In this document: piece by piece, positions 45,324 to 56,308 of the stretch
Numbering within the stretch: the stretch's first letter is position 1
Layout: each line of letters starts with the position of its first letter
Source of the DNA: Tetradesmus obliquus
Lineage: Eukaryota > Chlorophyta > Chlorophyceae > Sphaeropleales > Scenedesmaceae
Direction of reading: 5' to 3'
DNA length: 64,000 nt
NCBI GenBank assembly: GCA_030272155.1
Contig: CP126194.1
Span: 1,665,501 to 1,729,500 of the forward strand
Translations under genes and position numbers: made by a program
Notes under the pieces: model-generated
Told to the model about the DNA's origin: nothing
Database searches by the model: none
What the model saw: only the letters and a program-made list of their open reading frames with translations

Positions 45324-47071
45324 ATGTCAGCAGCTGCTGCTGCTCTCGGTGGACGGCACTGCTCTGCCTTTAGCAGCAGCAAATGCAACGCCAAGCATCG
45401 TAGCCATGTAATCTCAGCAGCATCTGCTCTCCATGTGCGGCAAAGCGTCGCTAGCAGGCATGCACCTGGTGTGCTGCCATGGCAGCAACAGCAGCAGCAC
45501 TACTTCAGCAGCAGTTTGCACCATAGCAGTCTGCAGATAAGCAGCCAGCAGCAGAGCAGTGCCAAGCCTCGTCACACTGTGGTGGCGTCTGCATCGGCAG
45601 CTGCTGCTCCAGGGTCTGGGGATGCAGAAGGTGCGGGTGCACCGCCCATCAGACTTTCCTTGCACTGCTGCCCAAGTCTGCTTGCAGAACTGCGCAATGT
45701 GCTTGCTTATCAGATAGCCACCAGCAGTTGCGTGTTGATGGTGCCATCGACGGGACAGTGATACCCTCACCTCTACTAGGAGCATGCCTGCTAGCTGTTT
45801 ACATCCCGATGCTGCTCTTGAGCTCTCGCCGCATGCACATCTGCAGATGACCCACACCTACCGGCACTGCATGCAGTTTATCCACTCGCATCCACACTTC
45901 CTGTACCGTAGAACTGTGTGAAAACAAGCAACCCTGCACCGCAATGCTGCAACATTCATGCAGTGGGTGGTGCCTGGTTCAGCCGTGTGGTGCTGCCGCT
46001 GGCGCTGGTGCTGCTGGTGTGCAACATGGACCGCATATGCTTGAGTGTGGCCATACTGCCCATGGCGCAGGAGTTTGGCTGGCCGGCAACAGTGCAGGTG
46101 CGGATATGGCGAAAGAGACGCAGAAAACTAGCGGCAGCAGCGGGGGATAGCAGCAGCATGGCCATACTGCGCATGGCGCAGGAGTTAACAGTGCAGGTAT
46201 GTGCAGCTGTAGCAAATTATACCACAAGCAGAGGCAGCAACAGCAGCAGCAGCAGCAGCAGCAGCGCACCGGCACCACCACCAGCAGCAGCAGCAGCAGC
46301 GCAGCAAGGGTCTCTGGTATGTCAGCAGCTCCAGTTTCGATTGCCAGCAAGTACCTAGCAGAGCAAACAGCAAGTGGTTCCCCTTTCGGTTGCGGCCACG
46401 GTTTACTTGCAGCTCAAAAGCTCTTGCTGGTTGTCACACCACTGAGCAAAGAATGTCATAATCGTGTTTTTGCTGCAGGGCCTGATCCAGTCAGCGTTCC
46501 TTTGGGGCTACACAGCCAACCCCACAAGAGGACGGCGCACCATGTCACTGTATTCAAACAATGTGTCATTCTGTCAATACTGCTGCAGGGCCTGATCCAG
46601 TCAGCGTTCCTGTGGGGCTACACAGCCACGCAGCTGCTGGGGGGCCACCTGGCAGACAAGTTTGGCGGCCGCGCAGTCATCGGCTTCGGGGTGGCATGGT
46701 TCAGCATCGCGTCGCTGCTGCTGCCGGCCGCGCTGTCGCCTGCAGTGGCGGCGGCTGGCATGACGCTGCCGGCGGTGCTGCTGGCACGCATGTGTGTGGT
46801 GAGTGGTGGTGCAGCGGCTGCAGCTGCTGTGTTGTTGTTACGCGGCGCATGCTTTTGTTTGTGCCGGCGGTGCTGCTGGCACGCATGTGTGTGGTGAGTG
46901 AGGGGATGCTGATGTCAGCAGAACGCATGGCCTGCTGCATGCCTTGTGCTGCCTGTATGCAAAGGCCATGTCATCAAGCCATCAAAGGGCATATGTGTGG
47001 ATCAGAGTTGCCGTTGATGACCATGAATAGAGCCAGCTCTTTGGTGCGCTCTCGTTTCGCAGTTGCACAGT

Positions 47072-47107
<36 letters not shown>

Positions 47108-47943
47108 AGGGCCTGGGTGAGGGTGTGGCGCTGCCCTCCATGAGCAACATGGTGGCTGCTCACGTGCCCGCATCAGCCAAGGCGCGGGCACTGGGCATGT
47201 CTTTCACAGGCTTCCACTCAGGTAAAGCCTGGGCGGCAGCAGCAGCAGCAGCAGCAGCGGGACAACGCTCTGCTGTGGTGTTGGTCAATGCCAGTTGCCG
47301 TCTGGGCTTGAGGCATAGCATCCACACTCAGCGCCAACAGCCGGCCTGTCGGCTCGTCTTTTGGATGATTCTTAGCCTGCATGACTGACTGATTGACTGC
47401 CAGACCAAATGCTTTTACCAGTGACATAATGAGTGACTGACTGACTGACTGACTGACTGACTGACTGACTGACCGCCTAACTGACTGACTGCTCGCAGGC
47501 AACCTGGTGGGCCTGGTGCTGTCGCCCCCCATTCCTGTCACATTTGGCTGGGAGCCCACTTGCTCACATGCCTGCCTACCTTCCTTGTGTGCTGCAGGCA
47601 ATCTGGTGGGCCTGGTGCTGTCGCCCCTCATCCTGGTCTAGCAAGTGACGGACTGCTCACATGCCTGCCCGCCTGCTTACATGCCCGCCTGTTTGCCTGC
47701 ATGCCTGCTTGCCTTGCAGGCAACCTGGTGGGGCTGGTGCTGTCGCCCCTCATCCTTGTCACATTTGGCTGGAAGGCCCTCTTCTACACCTTTGGCCTGC
47801 TGGGCCTGCCGCTGATGGCTGTGTGGCTGGCCATAGCACCCAAGCCCAACAAAGCAGCAGCAGCAGCAGCAGCAGGTGGTGACAGCACTGCAGAAGCACT
47901 GCAGCAGCAGCAGCAGCAGCAGCAGCAAGGTTCAGATGCATCT

Positions 47944-47977
<34 letters not shown>

Positions 47978-49215
47978 GCCAGGGTGAGGCTGTGAGTGTG
48001 TGGCAGCTGCTGAGCCACCGCGCCACATGGGCCATCATCATCGTGAACATTGTCAACCACTGGGGCTACTTCATCTACCTCAACTGGATGCCATCCTACT
48101 TCAGCAAGGTGGGCCCCTGCAACACATAAAATTGCTTCATTGCTGAGCGAAAGGCACCTTCAGATGCCGTGCGGAGTAGTGCAGTTGTTACAGCACTGGA
48201 TGCCATCCTACTTCAGCGGGGTGGGCGGCTGCAGGGCACTTGTGAAAATTTGAGAAAAGCAGTGCACTTTGAACTTGAGGCGCCGCACAGTTGGCGCGCA
48301 GATGCTTTGTAGTTCGTGCGGAGTAGTGCGGTGGTTACAGCCGGCCGGCAGTTGCCATGCCTTCAGGAATACATGCTCCTGCTGAAGTGGGCAGCTGTTT
48401 GTGTCAAACTCACTTTGCAGCCTGCATTGCTGTCCATCACCTTTGCATGCTGCCAATCATGTGACCCCGCATCTCCCACTCCGCCGGTGTGGCTGAACCC
48501 TGCGACTGAACCCTGCGGCTGAACCCCGCGGCTGAACCCTGTGGCTGAACCCTGCGACTGAACCCTGCGGCTGAACCCCGTGGCTGAACCCTGCGGCTGA
48601 ACCCTATGGCGGAACCCTGTGGCTGAACCCTGTGTGGCTGAACCCTGTGGTTGAACCCTCTGTCTGATCCCTGCTCGTAAACCCTGTGCCTGAACCCTGT
48701 GGCTGATATTGAACCCTGTGCAGGCACTAGGGTTTGACCTGCGCTCCTCAAGCTTCCTGTCCCTGGTGCCCTGGCTCGTCATGGCAGTCGGCAGCAGCGC
48801 AGCGGGCTTCCTCGCAGACAACCTCATCGCAGCAGGCAACAGCGTCACATTCGTACGCAAGGCCGTACAAAGCGTCTCGATGCTCGTGCCGGCGATCGCG
48901 CTGCTCTTCCTCTCAAACCCTACCATCTCGCCGGCCGCGGCAGTGACAGCGATGACGCTGGCGCTGGGCGTTACGAGCCTCGGACAAGCCGGCTTTGTCG
49001 CAAACATGTCGGATATCGCCCCGAAGCAGGCGGGGCAGATGTTCGGGCTGTGCAATACGTTTGGGTGTTTGTCGGGGATCTTGGGGGTGCTGTCGGTGGG
49101 TTTTATTGTGGAGCTTACGGGTTCGTTTGCGCCGGTGTTCCAGATAACGGCGGCGATGTATGTGGTGGCGGTGGTGTGCTGGAACCTGCTGTGCACGGGC
49201 GAGCGCGTTTTCTGA
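45324..49215 (+). CDS. PHT4/ANTR-type plastid anion (phosphate) transporter, MFS
   Basis: Six exons join in phase: 45324-45630, 45964-46097, 46589-46798, 47110-47221, 47720-48108, 48724-49215 (TGA), giving 547 residues. Residues 1-102 are Ser/Ala/Gln-rich with basic residues and few acids, like a chloroplast transit peptide. The MFS/SLC17 core follows with CNMDRICLSVAILPMAQEFGW, GLIQSAFLWGYTATQLLGG, HLADKFGGRAVIGFGVAW, GLGEGVALPSMSNMVAAHVP, NWMPSYFSK and MSDIAPKQAGQMFGLCNTFG. These are the hallmarks of plant ANTR/PHT4 proteins that carry inorganic phosphate or related anions across plastid membranes. The central cytoplasmic loop is expanded by poly-Ala, poly-Gln and poly-Ser runs. Exact substrate unknown. 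Introns 2, 3, 4 and 5 hold copies of exon edges. Confidence 0.92.
46157..46198. repeat. Copy of PHT4 exon 2 3' edge
   Basis: ATGGCCATACTGCGCATGGC followed by GCAGGAGTT and CAGTGCAGGT repeats the functional end (46049-46100), just downstream. Confidence 0.8.
46476..46530. repeat. Copy of PHT4 exon 3 5' edge
   Basis: CTGCAGGGCCTGATCCAGTC with the following GGGGCTACACAGCCA precedes the functional acceptor at 46588. It is almost identical over about 45 bp and could serve as an alternative exon start. A 3'-edge copy of exon 3 with donor lies at 46858-46905. Confidence 0.85.
47433..47473. repeat. (ACTG)n microsatellite
   Basis: About ten units of GACT/ACTG in PHT4 intron 4, continuing imperfectly to about 47492. 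Confidence 0.95.
47494..47640. repeat. Two copies of PHT4 exon 5 5' edge
   Basis: GCAGGCAACCTGGTGGGCCT and TGGTGCTGTCGCCCC recur at 47494-47545 and 47596-47640, each with its acceptor. The functional start is 47720. Intermediate sequence (CTCACATGCCTGCC) recurs too. Confidence 0.85.
48194..48232. repeat. Copy of PHT4 exon 5 3' edge
   Basis: ACTGGATGCCATCCTACTTC plus AGCGGGGTGGGC echoes 48083-48116, downstream of the exon. Confidence 0.8.
48488..48723. repeat. GCTGAACCCTGyG minisatellite ending in a splice acceptor
   Basis: About 15 units of roughly 13-15 bp with core CTGAACCCTG fill the end of PHT4 intron 5. The last unit reads TGAACCCTGTGCAG, so its end is the acceptor AG of exon 6 (48724). 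Confidence 0.9.
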
Positions 49216-50439
49216 GCAGCAGGTGGTTGGACAGCCAGTCCGGAAGTGTCATCATGTTACCATTTAAGCCATAGCAACGTCGCCATCGGCCCCGCGCCCC
49301 ACAGGAGCGGCTGAAAGAACAGTCCGGAAGTGTGTTGCATGCGGCGCGTATGCTATGGCTGTTTGCTGCCTGAGTGTTCAGCTTTTATAAGCCGCAGCTT
49401 CCTAGCGTGCTGCTGACTGTCTTGGGTTGCCGTGGCTGTAGTGACAGCAGCAGCTGTGTGGGTTCTGCAGCCGGTGCCGTTCAACCCAGTTGGTGTTGAT
49501 GGCTGTGCTGCCGGCGGTCACCGTGCGGTGGTGAGCGACACTATGACTTGCTCCTGCTCTGTGGGTGGCGCCAATGTAACAGCAGCATTCACTGACTCAC
49601 AGCCCATCGGTTCAAGCGTGACGCTGACGCTTGCACTGCTTTGACAGAGGGACGATTATCATGCTGACTGCCAGCGGCTATCCAGGCTCACAGGTCGTTG
49701 ATTCACGGGTTGAATGGTACATGCACGCGTCGCTGTTGTTGGGCTTTGCGCCAACTAAAACGTGACTGTTTTGCCAGCTGCCAAACGGTTGAGCTGAAGA
49801 AGCCTCCGAGAATTAAGTTTGGAGTCCATTCATGGTCAGCTGGCGTGGTCAAGCTAAGCCTAGTAAGCATGACAGGGCGCGCTTGCTGCTGTGCCGGGCG
49901 TTCCACTGCAGCTTGCTGATGATCAACATGCCAGCACCTGTACTGTGCGTTACCTTGGTCAAACATGCTATTGCCAATATATCGGTATGTATGATGATAC
50001 CATCCATCAATACACTTGTGCCTTAGCTGGCACACATGTACAGCAGTACCACGATCACAATACAGTGTGAAAGTCCTGCAGTCATCAATCAGGATCACAC
50101 ACATAAACACATCATGCGGCGCTATATACTCAGCTAAGCCTGTTGCAGCCCCGCTGTCAATGCATCTGCAGCCCGAGCCTTGCTGCCTGGAGACTTAACA
50201 GGTCTGCTAGGGCAGTCCGTGTCGCTGTGCTGCGCCATTGAAGTCATGGCTGCTGCCGTTGCTGCTGCGTTGGTGTCATCAGCACAGTCTCGAGTGACTC
50301 AAACACAACACGGCCACAAAACATACATAGCACGCCCTGGCTAGCACAGGCCCCATTCTGTTGAAGGACCCTGTTACTGCTGCTGTCGCTGCCTTTACTG
50401 CAACTGCAGTCACCAGCACCCGATTGTAAGTGACAACAG
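49216..50439. other. Convergent 3' region, no gene recognised
   Basis: Lies between the PHT4 stop (plus) and the small secreted gene (minus). Short ORFs only. TGTAA at 49575-49579 is a distant candidate polyadenylation signal for PHT4. Confidence 0.35.
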
Positions 50440-50620
50440 CATGCCTCAGTTCTTGGCCAGCGCTGCCCCCCACCCTGCCTAGGCTGCTGATGCAGTCATT
50501 CACTGCTACTGCTGCTGAATTGGCAGTCACCAGCACCCGATGTCAAGTGACAACAGCATGCCTCAGTTCTTGGCCAGCACGGGCCCCACCCTGCGCAGCA
50601 TGCTGACTGACCCCGCTACT
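50440..50620. repeat. Copies of a gene 3' end (stop codon included)
   Basis: Two copies (about 50440-50490 and 50549-50615) of the last codons and stop of the 50674-52251 gene. Plus-strand landmark TCAGTTCTTGGCCAGC is followed by GGGCCCCACCCTGCGCAGCA. They lie downstream of the functional end. Confidence 0.75.
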
Positions 50621-50673
50621 GCTGGTGCTGCAGTTTGTGTCATCAGCATCCGATGTAAACAAAGGCAGCAGCA

Positions 50674-52251
50674 TCAGTTCTTGGCCAGCACGGGCCCCAC
50701 CCTGCGCAGCATGCCGATGGATCCGGCTGCACTTGGCGGTGTGGTGATGGGTGTGGTGATGTTGTATGTGAACAGCAGCGTGGCATTGAGCTGGGCGATG
50801 CTCAGGGTCATGCCAGGGAAGGCTGGGTTGTTTTGGGCTGTGATGGTGGCAGTCCAGGTGGGGAACCTGTGGCAGCGGCAGCAGCAGCAGCAGCAGCAGT
50901 GGTTAGTGTACAGTAGGAGGACAGGTTGGTGGGGAAGGTGGGGTTGTTTGGGGCTGTGATGGTGGCGGTCCAGGTGGGGAACCTGTGTGCGTGAGCGACA
51001 GCAGCCGCAGCCGCAGCAGCAGCACTGGCACCCTGTCCAGGGTGGCCTCATTACAAAAGCATTCAAGTTGCGGCTGGCTACGGCTACTCAGAAGTCAGCT
51101 CAAAAAGCTATGACTAAGATTGGCTCACCTGCCCTTGCTGTTGGGCCGGCTGCTGACCAGGGTGGCTTTGATACACAAAAACTGAATTTGTGATTGGCTA
51201 CGTATACTTGGAACTCAGTTCTAGTAGCTACCAAGATTGGCTTACCTGCCCTTGCTGTTAGGCCGGCTGCTGACAAGGGTTGCCTGCAGGGCAGTGCTGT
51301 TGCCCACGCCACCGCCAGCAGCAGCATTCAGAGATGCACCTGCGCCAATGTAGTCCTTGCCTCCTTTCACATGAGCCATGGCCCCTGCATGGTGTGCACG
51401 AGTATGCCGTTTGTTATATTGTTACATTGAAAACGATGACCGGCTTCAGTGAAGCTGCCACTGGGTGGCAGTGCAGTGAGTGGCAGAAGCAGGCTGGTTG
51501 CAACAACCGTGCAGCAAGCAGGAGTAACGCTGGCGCAGCAGTTGTATGACAGCGCATGTGTGCGGCTTTGTCTAGCTATGCAAGCGGGACCATTTGCTGC
51601 ACTTCCCGAACAGATCTGCGTCTGGACTCAAACAAGCTGTGGCACTGCATGCAAGCTCAGTATTCGCAGGCACAGCATCTGTCTAAGCCGGAGACCACAT
51701 CAATGCTGCTGAGAGCTGAAATAGACTCACAGTAGCCCCGCACAGCCCCGTCTGCGGCAACTGCTTCCCACAGACCTGCAAGCAGCATTCAAGACAACAA
51801 AGCAGGGTGCAAGGGATCACCCCTTGATACAGCAGCAACTGTGATACAGCAGCAACTTGCTGGTGCTGACCGTACATGTTAACTTTGTAAGAATCATGAG
51901 CAGCTGCCGACCCTTGTCTGGCTGACGCATATAGTCTGTGCAACCAATGTGCAAGCATGGTATTCAAAGAGTGCCCACGGCTGATGCAAGGTTACTGCTG
52001 CTAACAGCAGCTGCTCGAGCAACCAACGCACCAGTCAGGGGAGCATGCTTTTCCACTGGCATTGACCTAGCTGGCGTGTTGCCTGCAGCCGGCTTGTTGC
52101 CTGCTGCTGGCTTGTCGCCTGCCACTGGCTTATTGCCTGCAGCTGGCTGGTCGCCTGCAGCTGGCTTCTGTGGTGCAGTGGCATTCTTGTCTGCACTGGC
52201 AAGCGCCAGGCAGCCCAGGAGGGCAAACGCTACGATGAGCTTGCTGTTCAT
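50674..52251 (-). CDS. Small secreted protein, unknown function
   Basis: Four exons join in phase: 52251-52032, 51775-51731, 51384-51246, 50866-50674 (TGA), giving 198 residues. Residues 1-20 are a signal peptide (MNSKLIVAFALLGCLALASA). Next comes a short repeat region built on KPAAGN/KPVAGD units (about residues 28-58), then a conserved-looking domain beginning LWEAVAADGAVRGYWAMAHV and continuing through KDYIGAGASLN and ATLVSSRPNSKG to TWTATITAQNNPAFPG, LSIAQLNATLLFTYNIT. NxT/NxS sequons (NST, NAT, NIT) suggest glycosylation. No Cys-rich pattern and no family recognised; the beta-strand-like C-terminus could be a small Ig-like or jelly-roll fold. A CCGCAG just before the ATG hints at a 5' UTR intron. 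Edge copies lie in intron 3 (51117-51166 and 50943-50985). Confidence 0.7.
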
Positions 52252-53673
52252 TGCGATCAAACCTGCGGCAGCATGGGCAGGCACAGTAAGCAGCGCTTGC
52301 GAAGCTCTGAAACCGACACCACTATGCTGCAGGCCTGACCCGAGATGTACAATGTTCATACAACTAGTTGATATATGCAAATAGGTCAGTTGAATTTTAG
52401 CAGACGATTCAACGGTGACACGGCGCCTGGGTCCGGAAAAAGAGCACAACAGTCGCTCTCACCTGAAAGCTTGGCGGGAGTGCCTCAGCAACAAGGTGAA
52501 ATGCTTAGCTGCTTGTTTGACTGAGTTTCGTAGACTTAGAGCGTATGTAGCCTCATATGCCTCGCATAGTATGGATCATGCAGCCGGGGCTGTTACAGGC
52601 TTCCGTTCCCAGCGAAAACGGACGCGCACGACACAGCGCAACCAAATCGACGCAACCACGGCGACCAACCACCATGCAATAAACACAATTTACTTCGAGA
52701 CAATAATACGTGTACATTTGCGTCGATCTCATCACCGACTGCGGCTGTCCTCTGGATCAGCAGTGCTGATCCAGCAGTACATGTACAGGAGTTTGTACTG
52801 CCACAGCGCGGCTTGCAGACTGTCAGCCTTACCCTTACATGCAAAACGCATAGTTCAACTCTGCATGGTTTTCAAAGTCCCTACCCAGGCCTGTAAAGAT
52901 ACATGTCGAGCGATGCCTTCTCCAAAAGTTCACAAGTGAATGTGCTGCATGCACATCAGTGGGTGGTGCCTACATGGTGCAGCAGCGCTGCTGGCGCCAC
53001 ACGTATCTGTGCCATGCCATGTTCAAGGTGTCGAAGGCTGTCTGTCAGGCTGCTCCAGAACTGGGCCGGGCTAGCATGTGAGACAGCCCATTTGCTGCGT
53101 TGGTGTCACTGGCCTCTTAACATGTTTCAAGCACTGCCAAATGCCGCAGCCCGTTGGGCTTGAAGTCCGTGAGTCAGTCAGTGCAGGGCCTTCAGCAATG
53201 AAGCAGCAAACTTACAGATTGTTACCAAGATGCTCTGCGGTATGCTCCTGACAGTGGCTGCTGCTTCAGCAGTCCTGACGTGTGATATTTCTCAAACCCC
53301 GATGCGACAACACATGCAACCACGCAGCCAAGCATGCTGCTGCTGCAACACCAAGCAAACCACTTACTGCAACTCAGCACACTCTAAACCTATCTACCAG
53401 ATCTGCATACACCAGATCACACCCATGTACTACTACAGCTGTCAATCAATAAGGACACCACACCGCTTGGAGTCGCCACCTCCACACGACTTCCCTTCTC
53501 CTTCCTTCAATGAAATATGCCAGCCTGGCAGTGCGCAGCGCTGCCACTGCAAAGGAACAACTGCAGCCACCCTCAGCCATACTTATGCCACCACCATTGG
53601 ATCACCAATAGTTAGTGCCAATAGTTACACTGCAGTGCTGACAGAGAGCTGCCTAAAAGCTCCGAGCTGGAGT
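52252..53673. other. Spacer between two minus-strand secreted-protein genes
   Basis: PEBP 3' flank and upstream region of the small secreted gene. ORFs here (for example plus 52415-52939) have no recognisable domain or splice pattern. Confidence 0.35.
53625..53629 (-). terminator. Candidate TGTAA polyadenylation signal for PEBP gene
   Basis: Minus-strand TGTAA about 45 bp after the PEBP stop codon. Confidence 0.4.
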
Positions 53674-55294
53674 CTACTGGGCAGCAGGGGCGCTGGCAAT
53701 GTAGTAGATGGCAGACACTGGGCCGATGGTGTTTTGAGAGTCGGGGTATGCGGCGTAGTCAAAGTTGACACGGTCAGCAACGGGTGCTGGGTCGGTCACA
53801 AAGCCAGCCTGCAGCAGCAGAGGGAGCACAAACAAGAAGTTAGAGAGTGTTTGGCCTATCAGAGTGTATGATATGTAGAGCAGTATATTTGACAGCAGCA
53901 TGACATGAGTTTGGGAGCTGCGGTGGTGCCCCTACTGCTGGCCTGGCAACAAAAGTTGTGCCGCAATTGTGGTATCGAGCAGAGCAGTTGCTGTGGATGC
54001 TGGATCAAGCTCTGGTTTGCTACAAAGCAACGCCTTTCATCATCTTCTTCATTAGCAGCAGCATGTCCACAGTGTCCAGCCATGTCAAGACAACACCCAT
54101 GCGCTGCGCCGCTCTCACCTGCTCGTACACAGTGAAGATGTAGCGGTGGTTGCCTGCAGGGGGAGCAGGGGCCTGGTACTCCGCCACAGTGTCCACCACA
54201 TCACCCTCCTTCAGGTGGCCTGCAATTGGTGGCAGCAGCACGCAGGAAAGGACAAACAACAGCACATACGTTAGATGGGTGTGCAAGCTAGAGAGGGTGC
54301 AAGCCAGTGAGGGGTGAGCTGCGTCATGTTGACTGCAACTGCTGCCCTGTTGGATAGTGTTGTGCTGTGTCTCAAGGCTACAGGCTGCACAGGAGCAGGT
54401 CCTTGTGAAAGTATTGAAGGACATGTCATGTGAGATGGTATCAGCAGCTGATGCCAGCGTCAAGTCAGACAGCAATCAACTCCAGCTCCTCTGTCCAACG
54501 CAGCTACACACACAATCCACAAGTGGTACGAGCGCCGTATCATCACATCCGTTTTGCTGCAGTTGTTAAAACTGCTGTTTAAACAGGCAGTGCTGCTCAG
54601 CAACCTGGTACGGTGGTGCTCTGCAAAGCTGGGTGGTGCCGGGGCCACAAAGCATGCAGGCATGCTGCTGCAGCGCGCACCTGGGATGTTGACCACCAGC
54701 CAGTGCAGGTAGTTGGTGTTGTCAGCTGCGCCCTGGCCGCCGGGTGCATCGATGTCCACCATGGCCAGGGTGTAGAAGGACTCGGGGTGGCCGGTCAGCT
54801 TCACTGCAGGTGAGTCAGCAGCCTGCAGGAAAAAAGTGCCAATTGTCAGTGGGGATGCTGGCATGCAACATGGTGTACTGCTGAGGCATGAGCAGTAGCT
54901 TGCTCTGCAGGTGTGCGTGCAAGAAGTTATTTTCTGGTATGGTTTACAGCTTGATAAGAAGGGATTCCGAGTACTTGGCGTGTCTGCAGGCTTCTTCCGG
55001 GCTGCTGTTGCTGAAACTGCCTGCTGCTCCGGGAGCGCTCACATCTGCAAGGGGCACCGTCACGCCGCTGTTCTTCGCGTTGATCTTGATGATAACCTCT
55101 CCGGTTGGCTCCTTCTCGTATGTAACCGCCAGGGGAATAGTCTTGATGTCCGCAGGAATCATGAACCTCAGGTCATCAGCCACGCCCTTGCTACCCTTGG
55201 TGGTAGGCGCAGGGGCTGCCTGCTGCTCTGTTTGTGCGAATGCGGCGCATGCTAGCAGCAGCACGAGGCTGCAGGTGGCGAGAACGCGAGCCAT
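53674..55294 (-). CDS. Secreted PEBP-family protein
   Basis: Four exons join in phase: 55294-55043, 54822-54681, 54219-54119, 53808-53674 (TAG), giving 209 residues. Residues 1-21 are a signal peptide (MARVLATCSLVLLLACAAFA). The phosphatidylethanolamine-binding fold is marked by FYTLAMVDIDAPGG (equivalent of DPDAP), YLHWLVVNIPG, YQAPAPPAGNHRYIFTVYEQ (GxHR motif) and a C-terminal NFDYAAYP segment. PEBPs bind anionic ligands or lipids and often regulate kinases or proteases. A signal peptide is unusual for the plant FT/TFL1 branch and points to an extracellular or lumenal member, as seen in algae, fungi and animals. No edge copies were noticed in its introns, unlike most neighbours. Confidence 0.88.
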
Positions 55295-56308
55295 ACTTCA
55301 ACCGACTTGCTCTAAGGGAGCTGTGCGAACAAAAAGAAAATCCCTTGAGATAAATAGCAGCATTTGACGATACTTTTGGTGGCAGACTGCTCTTGTATCA
55401 TCCACAGGCGATGGAGTGTTACTTCAACAGCTCGGGTCAACGGCTGTTACAGTACGGAGGTGCAGTTGGTTACATCAGCCTTTTGACTTGGTTTATAAAA
55501 CATTTATCATATTCTGAAAATAATTTAGATATGTGATAATCCGATCGATGCAGTTCACATTTGCATTTCCGCGCCGGCCACCACGGGCCGGCCATGTTCA
55601 CCGGTGACCAGTCATTGCTTGTTGGGTGAAGTCATGAGGGCTGGTGAGCTGCCGACGGTGGTGCTTGAATATTGTCTCCAGAATTGCAATCGTGTACTTG
55701 TAGCAGTCATGCAGCTGCAGGCCTACGTGCAGATTTGCACCGCTTCTACAAGGCGCCAGCGCTGGTGCTGCATTTCCACCATGCTGTCCAGCAACCACAG
55801 CAGACAGAAGGCCTCTCGCCAAAATTATGAGAAGAAACTCACACCCTCAGAAGTCCTGCCGTTACCATGAGCATAGGCACCGACAGGACAGGGAAAGCAC
55901 AGCAGGCAGCACTGGCTGAGCAGCGCGCCAACCACCAATTGGTGGTTTGCAAACCACAGATGCCGCAATGCCCAGCGGTGCTATAGCTGCGATGCTGCCG
56001 CCGAATGACGCTCTTGCGGCAGGCGGTGCCGGTGGCCTGGCATGGACAGCCTGGGTTGCAGCAGCAGCTACATCTTTAGCCGGGCCACACCCACAAGCAG
56101 CCTGTCTCTCTCCGAGCATGGTGTGCCCAGCGCCGTGGGCAGGCAAACCACGCGCACGCGCCAGCACCAATGTGCAATGCATAGATTCTCAGTCAAATGC
56201 TGAGCCAGGCTGTCAAGGAACGCTTTCCTTCTTGGCAGCCATCAGCCCAGCATGCAAACCACACACATGTTTGTGCATGTGCGGGTATTCACAACCCTCT
56301 CAGCAGCC
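55295..56308. other. Spacer, PEBP promoter and CTR9 3' flank
   Basis: Contains an 18-bp palindrome AACCACCAATTGGTGGTT (55930-55947) and an AT-rich patch at 55490-55540. No convincing gene. Confidence 0.4.

Noticed and set aside
48488-48720. Interstitial telomere repeat
   Set aside because: The AACCCT core resembles plant telomere sequence, but units are 13-15 bp (CTGAACCCTGyG) and imperfect; it is a local minisatellite.
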